From assembly GCA_035505975.1 (NCBI GenBank), contig DATJQJ010000047.1, positions 62,001-126,000 of the forward strand: a stretch of DNA of 64,000 nt, read 5' to 3'. Below the pieces are notes generated by a model. It saw only the letters and a program-made list of their open reading frames with translations. It was not told the DNA's origin and made no database searches. The DNA comes from CAIKOD01 sp035505975 (GTDB lineage Archaea > Halobacteriota > Methanomicrobia > Methanomicrobiales > Methanospirillaceae). The translations under genes were made by a program, and so were the position numbers. Positions 16,354-25,894 of the stretch are shown here, piece by piece. How positions within the stretch are numbered: the first letter of the stretch is position 1; each line of letters begins with the position of its first letter.

Positions 16354-17640
16354 GTGAATATGGCAGAAGTTGGACAGGTTGAAGAAGTGGATGAGGCGCG
16401 ACGCCGGTATGAATTCAAAAAGACACTGGAGAAGCTCGAAGCCAAGCAGGGAAGCGGGACCGAGTTAATTACGATATATATCCCGCCCGATAAACAGATC
16501 TATGATGTAACGGCCCAGTTAAAGGACGAATTCGGCCAGTGCGCGAACATCAAGAGCAAACAGACCAGAACCAATGTCCAGAGCGCCATCTCTTCGGTGC
16601 TTTCACGCCTTAAATATTACAAACGACCGCCGGCCAATGGTCTTGCGGTTTTCTGCGGGACGATCCTGCTCGGCGGCGATCGGACCGACCTCGAGTGCAC
16701 GATCATCGAGCCCCCGGAATCTCTCAACCTCTACATGTACCGGTGCAGCTCGCAGTTCGAGCTGGAACCGTTACGCCAGATGCTTGAGGAAAAGGCGGTT
16801 TATGGCCTGCTTGTCCTCGACCGCCGGGAGGCCTACTGGGGTTTTCTCCGGGGCAACCATATCGAACCGATAGGCGGCGTGACCTCGACGGTGCCTGGAA
16901 AACAGCGGAAAGGGGGGCAGTCCAGTGCCCGTTTCCAGAGGCTTCGGGAGATCGCCATCAATGAATTTTATACCAAAATCGGAGAGCGGTCGAGTGCCAT
17001 ATTTCTCGCCGAGAAGGACTTTTTCGAACGCTTCAAGGGTGTGCTGATCGGAGGCCCGAGCCCGACCAAGGAAGAGTTCGAAGCAGGGAATTACCTTCAC
17101 CACGAGATCCAGAAGAGGATTATCGGTATCTTCGATGTCGCCTATACGAACGAGAGCGGTCTCGACGAGCTTGTCGATGCGGCGCAGGACGTCCTGAAAG
17201 GGATGGACGTTGTCAAGGAAAAGGCCGTGATGCAGCGGTTCTTAAAGGAACTTGTCAAGGATAACGGGCTTGCGTCATACGGCGAGGAAAATATCAGGAA
17301 GAACCTGGAAATAGGAGCGGTGGAGACGCTGCTCCTCTCATCGAGCCTCAGGAAATCGAGGCTGACGATCAGGTGCCCGAGTTGCGGTCACATGAAGGAT
17401 TATACCGTCACTCTCGAAGCAGGAAAAACGGTATCCGATCTCGGGTTCGGGAACTGTCCGACCTGCACGGCCCCGATGGTCCTCGACAGTGAGGCCGACA
17501 TTATCGAAGAGTTGACAAGCCTTGCAGACCAGAGCAGCGCGAAGGTGGAAATTATTTCCGATGACTTTGAAGAAGGTTCGATATTGTATACCGCCTTCGG
17601 CGGCATTGCAGCAATTTTACGGTACAGGACGGGTTACTGA
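16354..17640 (+). CDS. prf1: peptide chain release factor aRF1 (eRF1 type)
   Basis: A 428-residue class I release factor that reads all three stop codons. The decoding motif NIKS is present (CANIKSKQTRT), and the hydrolysis motif GGQ occurs in RKGGQSSARF. The C-terminal domain has a CPSC..CPTC zinc pair. The first codon may be GTG 16354, with GGGAG four to five bases upstream, or ATG 16360. The stop overlaps the argS ATG (TGATG), linking the two. Confidence 0.97.
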   Translation: MNMAEVGQVEEVDEARRRYEFKKTLEKLEAKQGSGTELITIYIPPDKQIYDVTAQLKDEFGQCANIKSKQTRTNVQSAISSVLSRLKYYKRPPANGLAVFCGTILLGGDRTDLECTIIEPPESLNLYMYRCSSQFELEPLRQMLEEKAVYGLLVLDRREAYWGFLRGNHIEPIGGVTSTVPGKQRKGGQSSARFQRLREIAINEFYTKIGERSSAIFLAEKDFFERFKGVLIGGPSPTKEEFEAGNYLHHEIQKRIIGIFDVAYTNESGLDELVDAAQDVLKGMDVVKEKAVMQRFLKELVKDNGLASYGEENIRKNLEIGAVETLLLSSSLRKSRLTIRCPSCGHMKDYTVTLEAGKTVSDLGFGNCPTCTAPMVLDSEADIIEELTSLADQSSAKVEIISDDFEEGSILYTAFGGIAAILRYRTGY

Positions 17641-19304
17641 TGTTCCTTGAAGCATGTGCAGGGATCGAGCGGGCCCTGAAAGCGAAGACCGGGCTTGACA
17701 ACGTGCTGCTCGGCGCCGGAGGGGAGCATGCTGACCTTGCGACGACCGTCGCGTTCATGCTTGCCAGGGAACAGAAAAAGAACCCGGCCGCGATAGCCGC
17801 ATCCCTCGCAGAAGAACTAAAATCCGACCCCGGGCTGACCGGGATCTCGGTCGAAGCCAAGGGCCCCTACATCAATTTCCTGTTCGGACCCGGATACGTG
17901 GAAAAAACCCTGAAGGTAGCATCCCGGCCCGGATATGGGACTGGAACGAAGAAGAATGAAAGGGTCGTACTCGAACACACGAGCGCGAACCCGAACGGTC
18001 CTCTCCATGTCGGCCATATCAGGAATTCGATTATCGGCGATACTCTTGCCCGTTGTTTCCGGAAAGCGGGTTACCGGCTCGAAGTCCAGTATTATGTCAA
18101 CGATATGGGCCGCCAGATAGCGATCGTTGTCTGGGGTTTCGACCACCTGGATACCGGGGCCCATGAAGGCGAAAAATCCGACCATTATGTTGCGAGGATC
18201 TATATCGCGGCAAACAGGGAGCTCGAAAAGACTCCTGAGATCGTCGCCGAGGTCGACCACCTGATGCAGGAGGTCGAAAAAAGCGATCCTGCAACGGTAA
18301 AACGATTCCGCTCGGCCGTATCTGCCTGCCTGGACGGGTTTCACGCAACGATGGCACGTTTGAATGTGCACCACGACCGGTTCGTGTGGGAGAGCGATTT
18401 CGTCAGGAACGGGGACACGGACCGGTTCCTTTCGAAAGTTCACCGGATGCCAGAATACCACGAAGACGACAAAGTCTGGCTGGACCTGACTGAATTCGGC
18501 TTCGATAAGGAGTACGTGCTGCGGCGGAGCGACGGCACCTCGGTCTATGCGGCCCGCGACCTCGCGTACCATGTCTGGAAAGGGCGGAACTTCGACCGCG
18601 TTATCGACGTGCTTGGCGCCGATCACAAGCTGATCGGAGCGCAGCTCCGGGCCACCCTCACGCTCGTCGGGGAAAAATCTCCCGATATCGTATATTTCGA
18701 ATTCGTCTCGCTACCCGGGGGATCGATGAGCACGAGAGCTGGGAAATTCGTGTCTGCCGACGAGCTCCTTGATGAGGTAACCAGGCAGGCATTTTCCGAA
18801 GTAACGGTCAGGCGTCCCGAACTCGGCGAGGACCAGCGTCGTGAAATTGCAAAGGCGGTGGCACTTGGTGCGATCCGGTATGATATCGTGAAGGTCTCGC
18901 CTGAGAAGAGCACGGTTTTCGACTGGAAGGAGGCCCTGGATTTCGAGAGGCAGAGCGGGCCATATATTCAGTACGCCCATGCGAGGGCATCGAGCATCCT
19001 TGAAAAGGCGGGTGATTTCCAGGAGGCTTACTTCCTCACCGACCCCCATGGTATTGCTCTCGCCAAACACATCGCCCGTTATCCGGCCATTATCCAGGAA
19101 GTTATCACCGAACTGAAACCCCATGTCCTTGCTATCTACGCACGGGAGCTCGCCGACCTTTTCAATGCGTTCTATCATTACGAGCCTGTCCTGAAAAGCG
19201 AGGGGATTACGCGGGAGAGCAGGCTCACCCTGGTAAAAGCCGCGAAAAATACGTTGAAGGATTCCCTTGAAACCCTTGGTATCGATGCACTCAGCACCAT
19301 GTGA
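17640..19304 (+). CDS. argS: arginyl-tRNA synthetase
   Basis: A 554-residue class I synthetase. The N-terminal Add1 domain is followed by the HIGH-type motif PLHVGHIRN within HTSANPNGP. The Rossmann core follows, with the KMSK-like SMSTRAGK segment. The DALR anticodon-binding domain closes the protein. Length and motif order are normal. It is translationally coupled to the release factor gene upstream, and taw1 overlaps its end. Confidence 0.97.
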   Translation: MFLEACAGIERALKAKTGLDNVLLGAGGEHADLATTVAFMLAREQKKNPAAIAASLAEELKSDPGLTGISVEAKGPYINFLFGPGYVEKTLKVASRPGYGTGTKKNERVVLEHTSANPNGPLHVGHIRNSIIGDTLARCFRKAGYRLEVQYYVNDMGRQIAIVVWGFDHLDTGAHEGEKSDHYVARIYIAANRELEKTPEIVAEVDHLMQEVEKSDPATVKRFRSAVSACLDGFHATMARLNVHHDRFVWESDFVRNGDTDRFLSKVHRMPEYHEDDKVWLDLTEFGFDKEYVLRRSDGTSVYAARDLAYHVWKGRNFDRVIDVLGADHKLIGAQLRATLTLVGEKSPDIVYFEFVSLPGGSMSTRAGKFVSADELLDEVTRQAFSEVTVRRPELGEDQRREIAKAVALGAIRYDIVKVSPEKSTVFDWKEALDFERQSGPYIQYAHARASSILEKAGDFQEAYFLTDPHGIALAKHIARYPAIIQEVITELKPHVLAIYARELADLFNAFYHYEPVLKSEGITRESRLTLVKAAKNTLKDSLETLGIDALSTM

Positions 19305-20178
19305 AGCCCTGAAAAAACAGGGGTACCAGTTTTTTTCCGACCGTTCATCGGCGGCCGTTAAACCATGCCTGTGGTGCAAGCGTTCGCTGCGAGGCGGAGA
19401 AAAGTGCTATAAACACCAGTTTTATGGTATTGTAAGCCACCGTTGCGTCCAGATGACCCCAACGCTCCGTTGCAACCACCGGTGCCTTTTCTGCTGGCGT
19501 TCGTTCGAGCACGATGCAGGGGAGGAGGAAGAGATCCAGCCCTCGGTTATTCTCAACGGGCTGAAAGCCCTCCAGAAAAAAGCCTTGTCCGGTTACAAAG
19601 TATCCCCGTACGTGACAACGGAAAGATTCGCCGAGGCCCTCGAACCAAGACACGTGGCGATCTCCCTTTCAGGGGAACCGACCCTGTACAATCCTCTCCC
19701 CGCACTGATCGACATGTTCAATGCCGAAGGGTATACAACGTTTCTCGTCAGCAACGGGACAAGGCCCGAAGTCCTGCGAAAATGCCGTCCTTTTCAGAAA
19801 TATGTCTCGCTGGTCGCTCCCGATAAAGAAACGTACGTACGGCTCTGCCGTCCTGTGGAGGACAGTTGGGAGTCGGTCAGGGAGAGCATCGGGGACCTGG
19901 AGCAGGGACGAACGGCCATAAGGGTCACTCTTGTAAAGGGGCATAACGATTGCAACCCCGCGGGATACGGTCGCATCATCGGGGAATCCGGAGCAAAGTT
20001 CGTGGAGGTAAAGGGATATATGTTTCTCGGATATAGTAGAAGACGATTGGAACGGAGCAATATGCCAGAACATGATTTCATCAAACAGTTTGCCGAAGAG
20101 ATCGGATCATCCTCGGGCTACCGGATAACCGGAGAGAATCCCCTTTCACGGGTGGTCTGCATGGAGCGTGAAGGATGA
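19267..20178 (+). CDS. taw1: 4-demethylwyosine synthase (radical SAM)
   Basis: A 303-residue TYW1/Taw1 enzyme that builds the imidazopurine ring of wyosine on G37 of tRNA-Phe from pyruvate. The SAM cluster motif is CNHRCLFC. Several extra cysteines before it (at about 12, 34, 37 and 47) could hold the second cluster known for archaeal Taw1. The RCVQMTPTLRCNHRC and LSGEPTLY blocks are characteristic. The start is uncertain: TTG 19267 has AAGGA upstream; ATG 19285 is the alternative. Either way it overlaps argS. sepS overlaps its end (ATGA). Confidence 0.95.
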   Translation: MKPLVSMHSAPCEALKKQGYQFFSDRSSAAVKPCLWCKRSLRGGEKCYKHQFYGIVSHRCVQMTPTLRCNHRCLFCWRSFEHDAGEEEEIQPSVILNGLKALQKKALSGYKVSPYVTTERFAEALEPRHVAISLSGEPTLYNPLPALIDMFNAEGYTTFLVSNGTRPEVLRKCRPFQKYVSLVAPDKETYVRLCRPVEDSWESVRESIGDLEQGRTAIRVTLVKGHNDCNPAGYGRIIGESGAKFVEVKGYMFLGYSRRRLERSNMPEHDFIKQFAEEIGSSSGYRITGENPLSRVVCMEREG

Positions 20179-21827
20179 GATTCGATGCGGCTGCATTCCG
20201 GAAACGGGCGAAGGAGAATTTCGAACAGGCATGGCACGAGGGTCCATCGGTCTTGTCGCAGCCGTCTGCCGACCGGAGGTACCCGAGACTTGAATACAAG
20301 AGAGCAGCCCCGCACCCGGTGTTCGAGACGATTAACAGGCTGCGCGAAACGTATCTAGCGCTTGGTTTCGATGAAGCGGCAAACCCCGTCATCATCGAGG
20401 ACCAGGATATCTACCGCCAGTTCGGACCCGAAGCATCTGCGGTCCTCGACCGTGTTTTCTACCTCGGCGGGCTGCCCCGCCCGAATGTCGGTATCGCAAG
20501 AAAACAGCTGGACGAGATTAACGACCTGCTGCGAAGCCATTCCCGGCCCCTTACACACCATGACGAGATAGACGCAGAATCCAGGCAGGCGGGAAAAGAA
20601 TATCACCCTATGTCTGCGGAGACCGAGGAACGGCTCAGGGAAACCCTCCACTCATATAAAAAATCGGAGATCGACGGGGATGAACTTACCTACGAACTCT
20701 CCAGGGTGCTTTCGGTGGATGACGCCGTTGTCGTGCATATCCTCGATTCCGTCTTCCCTGAGTTCAAGGCACTCAGCCCCGAAAGTTCGAGAAACACGTT
20801 GCGAAGTCATATGACCAGCGGGTGGTTCATTACGCTCGGCGCCATCTGGAGCCGGAGCCCGCTCCCGATCAGGCTCTTCTCGGTTGACCGCTGTTTCAGG
20901 CGCGAACAGGAAGAGGGGCCAACCCGCCTGATGAGTTACCACTCCGCATCCTGCGTGATCGCAGGCGACGATGTCACGAACGAGGACGGAAGGGCGGTCA
21001 GCGAAGCGCTCCTCTCTGCCTTCGGATTTACCGATTTCCAGTTCAGGCCCGATGAAAATCGGTCGAAATATTATATGCCCGATACCCAGACCGAAGTCTA
21101 TGCCCGTCACCCCGTTCACGACTGGGTGGAAGTGGCAACATTCGGGATGTATTCCCCTTCGGCTCTCGGCGAATACGGGATCGAGATACCGGTCATGAAC
21201 CTCGGCCTCGGTGTCGAAAGGCTTGCAATGATCCTGCACAATTCAAACGACGTGAGGCAGCTCACTCATCCACAGTTCTTCCCGTGTATGCTCACCGATC
21301 GGCAGATCGCCCGGGCGGTCTGCTTTAAGGAACAGCCGGACACGGAGGCAGGACGCCAGCTGGCGGCCGCGATCAGGAAAACCGCAGCCGTCCATGCAGC
21401 CGAACCAGGGCCATGTTCGTTCATCGCCCATGACGGTGAATTTGCCGGGCACCGGATGAAAGTGTTTGTCGAGGAATCAGAATCGAACACGAAATTATGC
21501 GGCCCGGCGTGTTTCAACATGATTTACGCATACCAGGGGTCGATCCTCGGGGTGCCCGATACCGAGAAGTGGAAGGAGGTACATCAGGCCGGGACTTCGA
21601 CGGGGTTTACCTATCTGGATGCAGTAGCATCGCTTGCTGCCGCACGAATCGAGCAAAAAGCCCGTTGCGGGGTTTCCGAGACCGTTCAGGTCAAGATGGC
21701 GAAACTGCCAAGCGACATCAATATCCTGGTAGGGGACTATGCAATGCGCAACATCACCGACAACAAGAAGAAAATCGATCTCCGCGGTCCCGTGTTCCTG
21801 ACGGTACGGTCAGAGATTACGCAATGA
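20175..21827 (+). CDS. sepS: O-phosphoseryl-tRNA synthetase (SepRS)
   Basis: A 550-residue class II synthetase that charges tRNA-Cys with O-phosphoserine, the first step of tRNA-dependent cysteine formation in methanogens. The start MRFDAAAFRKRAKENFE, the RLEYKRAAPHPVFETI block, the motif 2 region FRREQEEGPT and motif 3 LGLGVERLAMI match the family at full length. The partner SepCysS is not in the window. It ends the prf1-argS-taw1-sepS transcript. Confidence 0.96.
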   Translation: MRFDAAAFRKRAKENFEQAWHEGPSVLSQPSADRRYPRLEYKRAAPHPVFETINRLRETYLALGFDEAANPVIIEDQDIYRQFGPEASAVLDRVFYLGGLPRPNVGIARKQLDEINDLLRSHSRPLTHHDEIDAESRQAGKEYHPMSAETEERLRETLHSYKKSEIDGDELTYELSRVLSVDDAVVVHILDSVFPEFKALSPESSRNTLRSHMTSGWFITLGAIWSRSPLPIRLFSVDRCFRREQEEGPTRLMSYHSASCVIAGDDVTNEDGRAVSEALLSAFGFTDFQFRPDENRSKYYMPDTQTEVYARHPVHDWVEVATFGMYSPSALGEYGIEIPVMNLGLGVERLAMILHNSNDVRQLTHPQFFPCMLTDRQIARAVCFKEQPDTEAGRQLAAAIRKTAAVHAAEPGPCSFIAHDGEFAGHRMKVFVEESESNTKLCGPACFNMIYAYQGSILGVPDTEKWKEVHQAGTSTGFTYLDAVASLAAARIEQKARCGVSETVQVKMAKLPSDINILVGDYAMRNITDNKKKIDLRGPVFLTVRSEITQ

Positions 21828-21981
21828 TAGGGTAAAGTTCGTTATTCCGGATCGGTATTTTTCCGGCCAACTGTGATTATCCCGCCCCCAATTTATTATA
21901 ATTTTTCGGGGTGTAGACCTCCTAACGAAGAGGTTTAAATATTCTTTTCATCTTCATCACAACGAAGACAGACTGAATCCC

Positions 21982-22025
21982 GACGCTCCAGGGGCTCCGC
22001 CCCGCCGCTGCGGCGACCCCGGTTG
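21982..22025 (+). repeat. dispersed repeat, copy C (core)
   Basis: The 44-base GC-rich core of copy A (6582-6625) recurs here with one mismatch (CGCTGC against CGCTGT). Similarity fades after GGTTG. A weaker, possibly related GC-rich block follows at 22132-22173. It lies in the 490-base gap between sepS and khtU, which otherwise shows no gene. Confidence 0.75.
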
Positions 22026-22317
22026 CGAAAAGGACTGCATTGCACAAGTGATACATTTCCAAGTCAGCCGGGCAATCATACCGATCGTCATCTTTTTTTC
22101 CAGCTCCATGGCCTTGTTATTCATTATGAACCGACGCCGGGGCGTCCTTCGGGGACGGCGGCGTCAATCGCAACACCGTACAAGACAGTTGGAGCTGAAT
22201 TATTTTCATAACAATTCAAAACAGGAATTTCTCAAAGGAGGGGGTGGAGCCCCTCATGTCGGGTGTTTTGATCTTATTTCAGCTCGGTAACGCGCTCCCC
22301 CGGCCAGGTCCCTGCCT

Positions 22318-23424
22318 TTATCCCCGGACCATGTCGAATATTCGACCAAAAAATCCACTGTATTTTGCTGTGAACGATCCGACGACCGAAGTGATAATGA
22401 CCATAGCCGCTATCGCTGCAGAGACGATGGCCGAACCATATAGCGATGCCAGGGCGATGGAAAATTCACCCCTGCCAATTGTATTCGCCCAGATCTCTAC
22501 CCCGGACCGGGCCTGCCCATGCACGATCCGGCCGATCAGGAGGCCGGAGAGCAGCTTCGATCCGATGGCAAGAATGCTGATGGCAATGATCACGTACAAC
22601 GGGAACCCACCTGAGAAGTCGACGCCGATACCGAAGAACACGAAGAACACTATAAGAAAAACGTCCTTAAAAGGCCGGGCCTGTCGTTCGAACGACTGTG
22701 GATCGGTCGATGCAAGCGCTGCACCGAAAGCGATCACCATCAGGGTCTCGGGCAGACCGATCGCCTGTGATATGAAAGCGATACAGATAACGGCCACGAA
22801 TGTAAGAAATACCGGTAGTTCATCCTCCCGGTTGATCAATTTCAGGATCCACCGTTTCCCGTAACGGACGATCAGATAGAACAGCAGGAGGACTGCGGCA
22901 ACCTTCCCGATGAGGATCAACGGGTTACTCATCGAGGTCGACAGGAGAGTCAGGAAGATAATAAGCACAATATCTTCGAAGACCATCATCCAGACAATGG
23001 TTTCCGATTCCCGGAGCAACAGTTTCTTATTTTCTATCAGTGACGTGACGGTCATCGCGGTGCTGCTGATAAAGAATGCGGAGGCGATGACGAGCGATTC
23101 CTCGAGGGAAAATCCCAGGGCATAGGCAGCCACGAGCCCTACGGCCAGATTGATATTGAGGTCGATGATCCCGCTTGAAAAAAATGTCTTCTGGTTCGAG
23201 AGGATCCGATCGGGTTTTATCTCGAGGCCCATGTAGAACAGCAGGAATATCAGTCCCAGTTCCGACAGGAAGGCGGAAACAGCATCCGGGGTGACAAGTC
23301 TTAAACCTGAGGTCCCGAGGGCTATCCCTGCAATAATATAGAACGGGATAACGGGCCACGACCAGTACCTCGTGATGACCAGGAGCACCAGGCAGACAGA
23401 AAGCGCAATGACGAGTCCTTCCAT
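22318..23424 (-). CDS. khtU: K+(Na+)/H+ antiporter membrane subunit (CPA2, KhtU/Kef type)
   Basis: A 368-residue membrane protein of the Na_H_Exchanger (CPA2) family with about 12 TM helices. Typical features are LLFYMGLEIKPD, SSTAMTVTSLIE, the helix with IFFVFFGIGVDF and the ion-site region GRGEFSIALASLYGS. There is no C-terminal RCK domain; regulation is supplied by the separate upstream KhtT-like protein, as in KhtTU. It overlaps khtT by one base (TAATG). Confidence 0.88.
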   Translation of the reverse strand: MEGLVIALSVCLVLLVITRYWSWPVIPFYIIAGIALGTSGLRLVTPDAVSAFLSELGLIFLLFYMGLEIKPDRILSNQKTFFSSGIIDLNINLAVGLVAAYALGFSLEESLVIASAFFISSTAMTVTSLIENKKLLLRESETIVWMMVFEDIVLIIFLTLLSTSMSNPLILIGKVAAVLLLFYLIVRYGKRWILKLINREDELPVFLTFVAVICIAFISQAIGLPETLMVIAFGAALASTDPQSFERQARPFKDVFLIVFFVFFGIGVDFSGGFPLYVIIAISILAIGSKLLSGLLIGRIVHGQARSGVEIWANTIGRGEFSIALASLYGSAIVSAAIAAMVIITSVVGSFTAKYSGFFGRIFDMVRG

Positions 23425-23909
23425 TACTCCACCATATATTCACGTTCGAAGTTTCTGAGCTGATCGGTCTCCCCGATTGCAACGACCGCATCACCCTCCT
23501 TGAATATGAAATCCGGAGATGGGTTGACGATGTTTTTGTCACCTCTCGACACCGCAATGATGGTCACACCTGTCTTTGCCCTGATCTGGAGGTCCTCGAT
23601 CCCTCTTCCTGCCATCGATTTGCCGATTACGTACGTATGAATACTTATCCGCAGGTCGGAAAGTGCTGAAAATGCAATTTCAACACTTTCCTGGTCGCTC
23701 TCCATGATGGCCCCGGTCATAATCGCACCAAGTCTCCGTGCCTCCGACGCCGTGAGCTCGGCCACACAGGGTGTCTGCCCTTCGTGGGGCAGCGTGTACA
23801 TCTGGATGTTCCCGTTTTTTAAGAAGAAAATCGCTACTGTATCGTTCTTATCGGTAACGAGTTCGTATTTTGTTCCGATGCCAGGAAGGTTAATCGACCG
23901 GAGTACCAT
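23424..23909 (-). CDS. khtT: K+/H+ antiporter regulatory subunit (KhtT-like, RCK_C)
   Basis: A 161-residue cytoplasmic regulator. The N-terminal half begins with LPGIGTKYELVT, a hallmark of KhtT. The C-terminal half is an RCK_C domain (IEDLQIRAKTGVTIIAVSRG.. PDFIFKEGDAVVAIG), which in bacterial KhtT binds a ligand such as c-di-AMP. I choose ATG 23909 because a TATA box at 23937-23943 lies about 30 bases upstream; the longer frame would start inside the promoter. Transcribed with khtU. Confidence 0.88.
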   Translation of the reverse strand: MVLRSINLPGIGTKYELVTDKNDTVAIFFLKNGNIQMYTLPHEGQTPCVAELTASEARRLGAIMTGAIMESDQESVEIAFSALSDLRISIHTYVIGKSMAGRGIEDLQIRAKTGVTIIAVSRGDKNIVNPSPDFIFKEGDAVVAIGETDQLRNFEREYMVE

Positions 23910-23936
23910 ACATCTCGTATGAGAAAAGACGTAAAA

Positions 23937-23943
23937 ATATATT
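23937..23943 (-). promoter_or_regulatory. TATA box of khtTU
   Basis: ATATATT on the minus strand about 30 bases before the khtT ATG; predicts a leaderless or nearly leaderless mRNA and supports the chosen start. Confidence 0.5.
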
Positions 23944-23949
23944 ATCATT

Positions 23950-24369
23950 CTGAAAATAATTCCCTAATTCCCGTTCCGGTTGAAAGGGGGCATTATTTTT
24001 CGGGTACATACACTTATCCCGCCGGTAATACGCGGTTCTTCAAGGGGTAGGGGAGAAACCCAAAAACAGGGGGTTACCAGGATTTCTCCGATCAAGGTTA
24101 GGAGTGCACGCGGAGTTCTGTCCCGACTGACCGGGTCCGAATCGCCGCTGCAAGATACAATCCGGCAGGTCCCAATATAAACTATCGTGATAGGTGGGGT
24201 GAAAGTAATACTTATACGCAGAAAATCCTGAATATATGAGATTTTATCTCCCTGCCGGGCGCGATATCAACAGATGTCCTGGTCGATGCAACCACCCACC
24301 TCGTGCTTCCTGCCGGTCGATACATAACCTTTATGGTTGATTCGCGGTCTCCATTACATGGGTTGATAT
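23950..24369. other. intergenic region, no gene seen
   Basis: About 420 bases between the divergent khtT and KAS III-like genes. It holds their promoters (for the latter, a weak CCTTTATGG about 38 bases before the ATG). I see no RNA gene or supported small frame. Confidence 0.4.
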
Positions 24370-25398
24370 ATGGATTACCGGGTTCCCGGCACGAATATCG
24401 GAGTCGTATCGGCCGGTTATTTTATTCCGGAGGGGATAATTTCAAGTGCCGATATGGCAAGGGAATCAGGGATACCGCTCGATATCCTGACCGAAAAATT
24501 CGGCATCGACTATAAGCATATCGCGCCGGCCGACGAACACCCTTCATCGATGGGGCTGAAAGCCGCGGAAAATGCCCTCGTGGCAGGGAACATTGAACCA
24601 GATGAGATCGACCTTATCGCCTATTGCGGCTCGGGGTATTACGATTACCAGTTCTGGTCGCCTGCGGCAAGTATCCAGCACTCGCTCGGAGCCTGCAACG
24701 CGTTCGCTTTTGATATAAAGAACGCCTGTAATGGCGGTAATCTCGGCATCAGAGTCGCTGCAATGCTGCTTGCGGGCGACCCTTCGAAAAAAACCGCCCT
24801 GGTGGTCTGCAGCGACAAATTATCGCCGGTCCTCGATTACCAGAACAAGGACAACCTGCCATTTTTTGCCCTTGCCGACGGGGCATCGGCCGCAGTCCTC
24901 ATGAAAGGTGAACCGACGAACACCCTTCTCTCGTACGCGGGGATTACCGACGGCACCCTCGACGACTATGTCAGGGTCTCTTTCGGAGGGACGAGGACGC
25001 TGGCAAACCGCGGCCACCCTCATGACCAGCGCCATTTCAGCGTAGACCCGGCGAAAGCCCTCGCCGATATCCTGCCTGAGGTCTTTTTGGGGAATTTTAT
25101 CGAGGTCATCAGACGAGCTGTCGTCCAGAGCGGTTACGAGCCCGGGCAGATACGATGGCTCCTGACAAACCAGATAAAAAAGACGAGGGTCCTCGATATC
25201 CTTCACACATTCGGACTGGACGAAGCCAACACCCGCTTCACCATGAGAAATTACGGCAGCATCGGTCCCGGTGACACCCTCTTCTCCCTTGCGCTCCAGC
25301 TCGAGGAGAACCTGATCAAACCGGGAGACCTGGTCGTGCTTGCGAGCAGCGGCATCGGGTTCTCGTGGGGTGCGCAGGTGATCAAGTACTCCGGGTGA
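24370..25398 (+). CDS. 3-oxoacyl-ACP synthase III-like (KAS III fold) protein
   Basis: A 342-residue thiolase-fold protein of the FabH type. The acylated cysteine is present (Cys120 in KNACNGGN). The other two catalytic positions are changed. The FabH motif x-P-H-Q-A-N aligns with LLTNQIKK, so His becomes Asn267; the final motif H/Y-G-N-x-S aligns with NYGSIGPGD, so Asn becomes Ser297. It may therefore transfer an acyl group rather than do decarboxylative condensation. Methanogens lack a standard fatty acid pathway, and no acyl carrier gene is nearby. Single gene. Confidence 0.75.
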   Translation: MDYRVPGTNIGVVSAGYFIPEGIISSADMARESGIPLDILTEKFGIDYKHIAPADEHPSSMGLKAAENALVAGNIEPDEIDLIAYCGSGYYDYQFWSPAASIQHSLGACNAFAFDIKNACNGGNLGIRVAAMLLAGDPSKKTALVVCSDKLSPVLDYQNKDNLPFFALADGASAAVLMKGEPTNTLLSYAGITDGTLDDYVRVSFGGTRTLANRGHPHDQRHFSVDPAKALADILPEVFLGNFIEVIRRAVVQSGYEPGQIRWLLTNQIKKTRVLDILHTFGLDEANTRFTMRNYGSIGPGDTLFSLALQLEENLIKPGDLVVLASSGIGFSWGAQVIKYSG

Positions 25399-25416
25399 TA
25401 CGTCCGGACCAGGGCA

Positions 25417-25788
25417 CTAATCCACCCTGACCCCCTTTGATCTCAATTCCTCAGTTTTACGACCGGAACATTGTTCGCATCTGAATTCAGGTGCGGGATC
25501 GTTTGTCCGGTCATAATTGCTCGTCTGTACGAGCCGGTAGCCGCGGGCGACTTTCCCGCAGTCCGAACAGGTGACCTCATCCTTCACCTGCCAGGAAGCG
25601 GCCAGGCGGTTCGAGGTGAAAATATACTGGTCCACCCAGAAAAATATCAGGCCGCCGATCAGGTTCGCGATGACTGCTGCGATCAGGGGACCGGTCGTAA
25701 ACAACACAATTTCGACCGCTGCGAGGAGAGGGGTGCTTGCCTGCCAGCGGAGGAGATAGAGACCATAGCGCCTGACATTAATGCGCAT
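25417..25788 (-). CDS. membrane protein with C-terminal zinc ribbon
   Basis: A 123-residue protein. The N-terminus is basic, with two hydrophobic helices (about 18-55), then a cytoplasmic tail with CSDC (about 74-77) and CEQC (about 104-107) knuckles that should bind zinc. TATACC lies shortly before the ATG. It is convergent with the KAS III-like gene, 18 bases apart. No named family recognised. Confidence 0.7.
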   Translation of the reverse strand: MRINVRRYGLYLLRWQASTPLLAAVEIVLFTTGPLIAAVIANLIGGLIFFWVDQYIFTSNRLAASWQVKDEVTCSDCGKVARGYRLVQTSNYDRTNDPAPEFRCEQCSGRKTEELRSKGVRVD

Positions 25789-25894
25789 ATAGCGAGGGTA
25801 TACGAAGCCATCCTATTACAAGTTAACCGGGGGGCAATGCCGGTATTCAGCGACGGTGCCGAAACGTTTATTCCCGGTTTCATGGGGGTCCTGT

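Noticed and set aside
22023..22864. Several plus-strand open frames between sepS and khtU and over khtU
   Set aside because: They are repeat-derived or antisense to khtU and show no domain or ribosome site.
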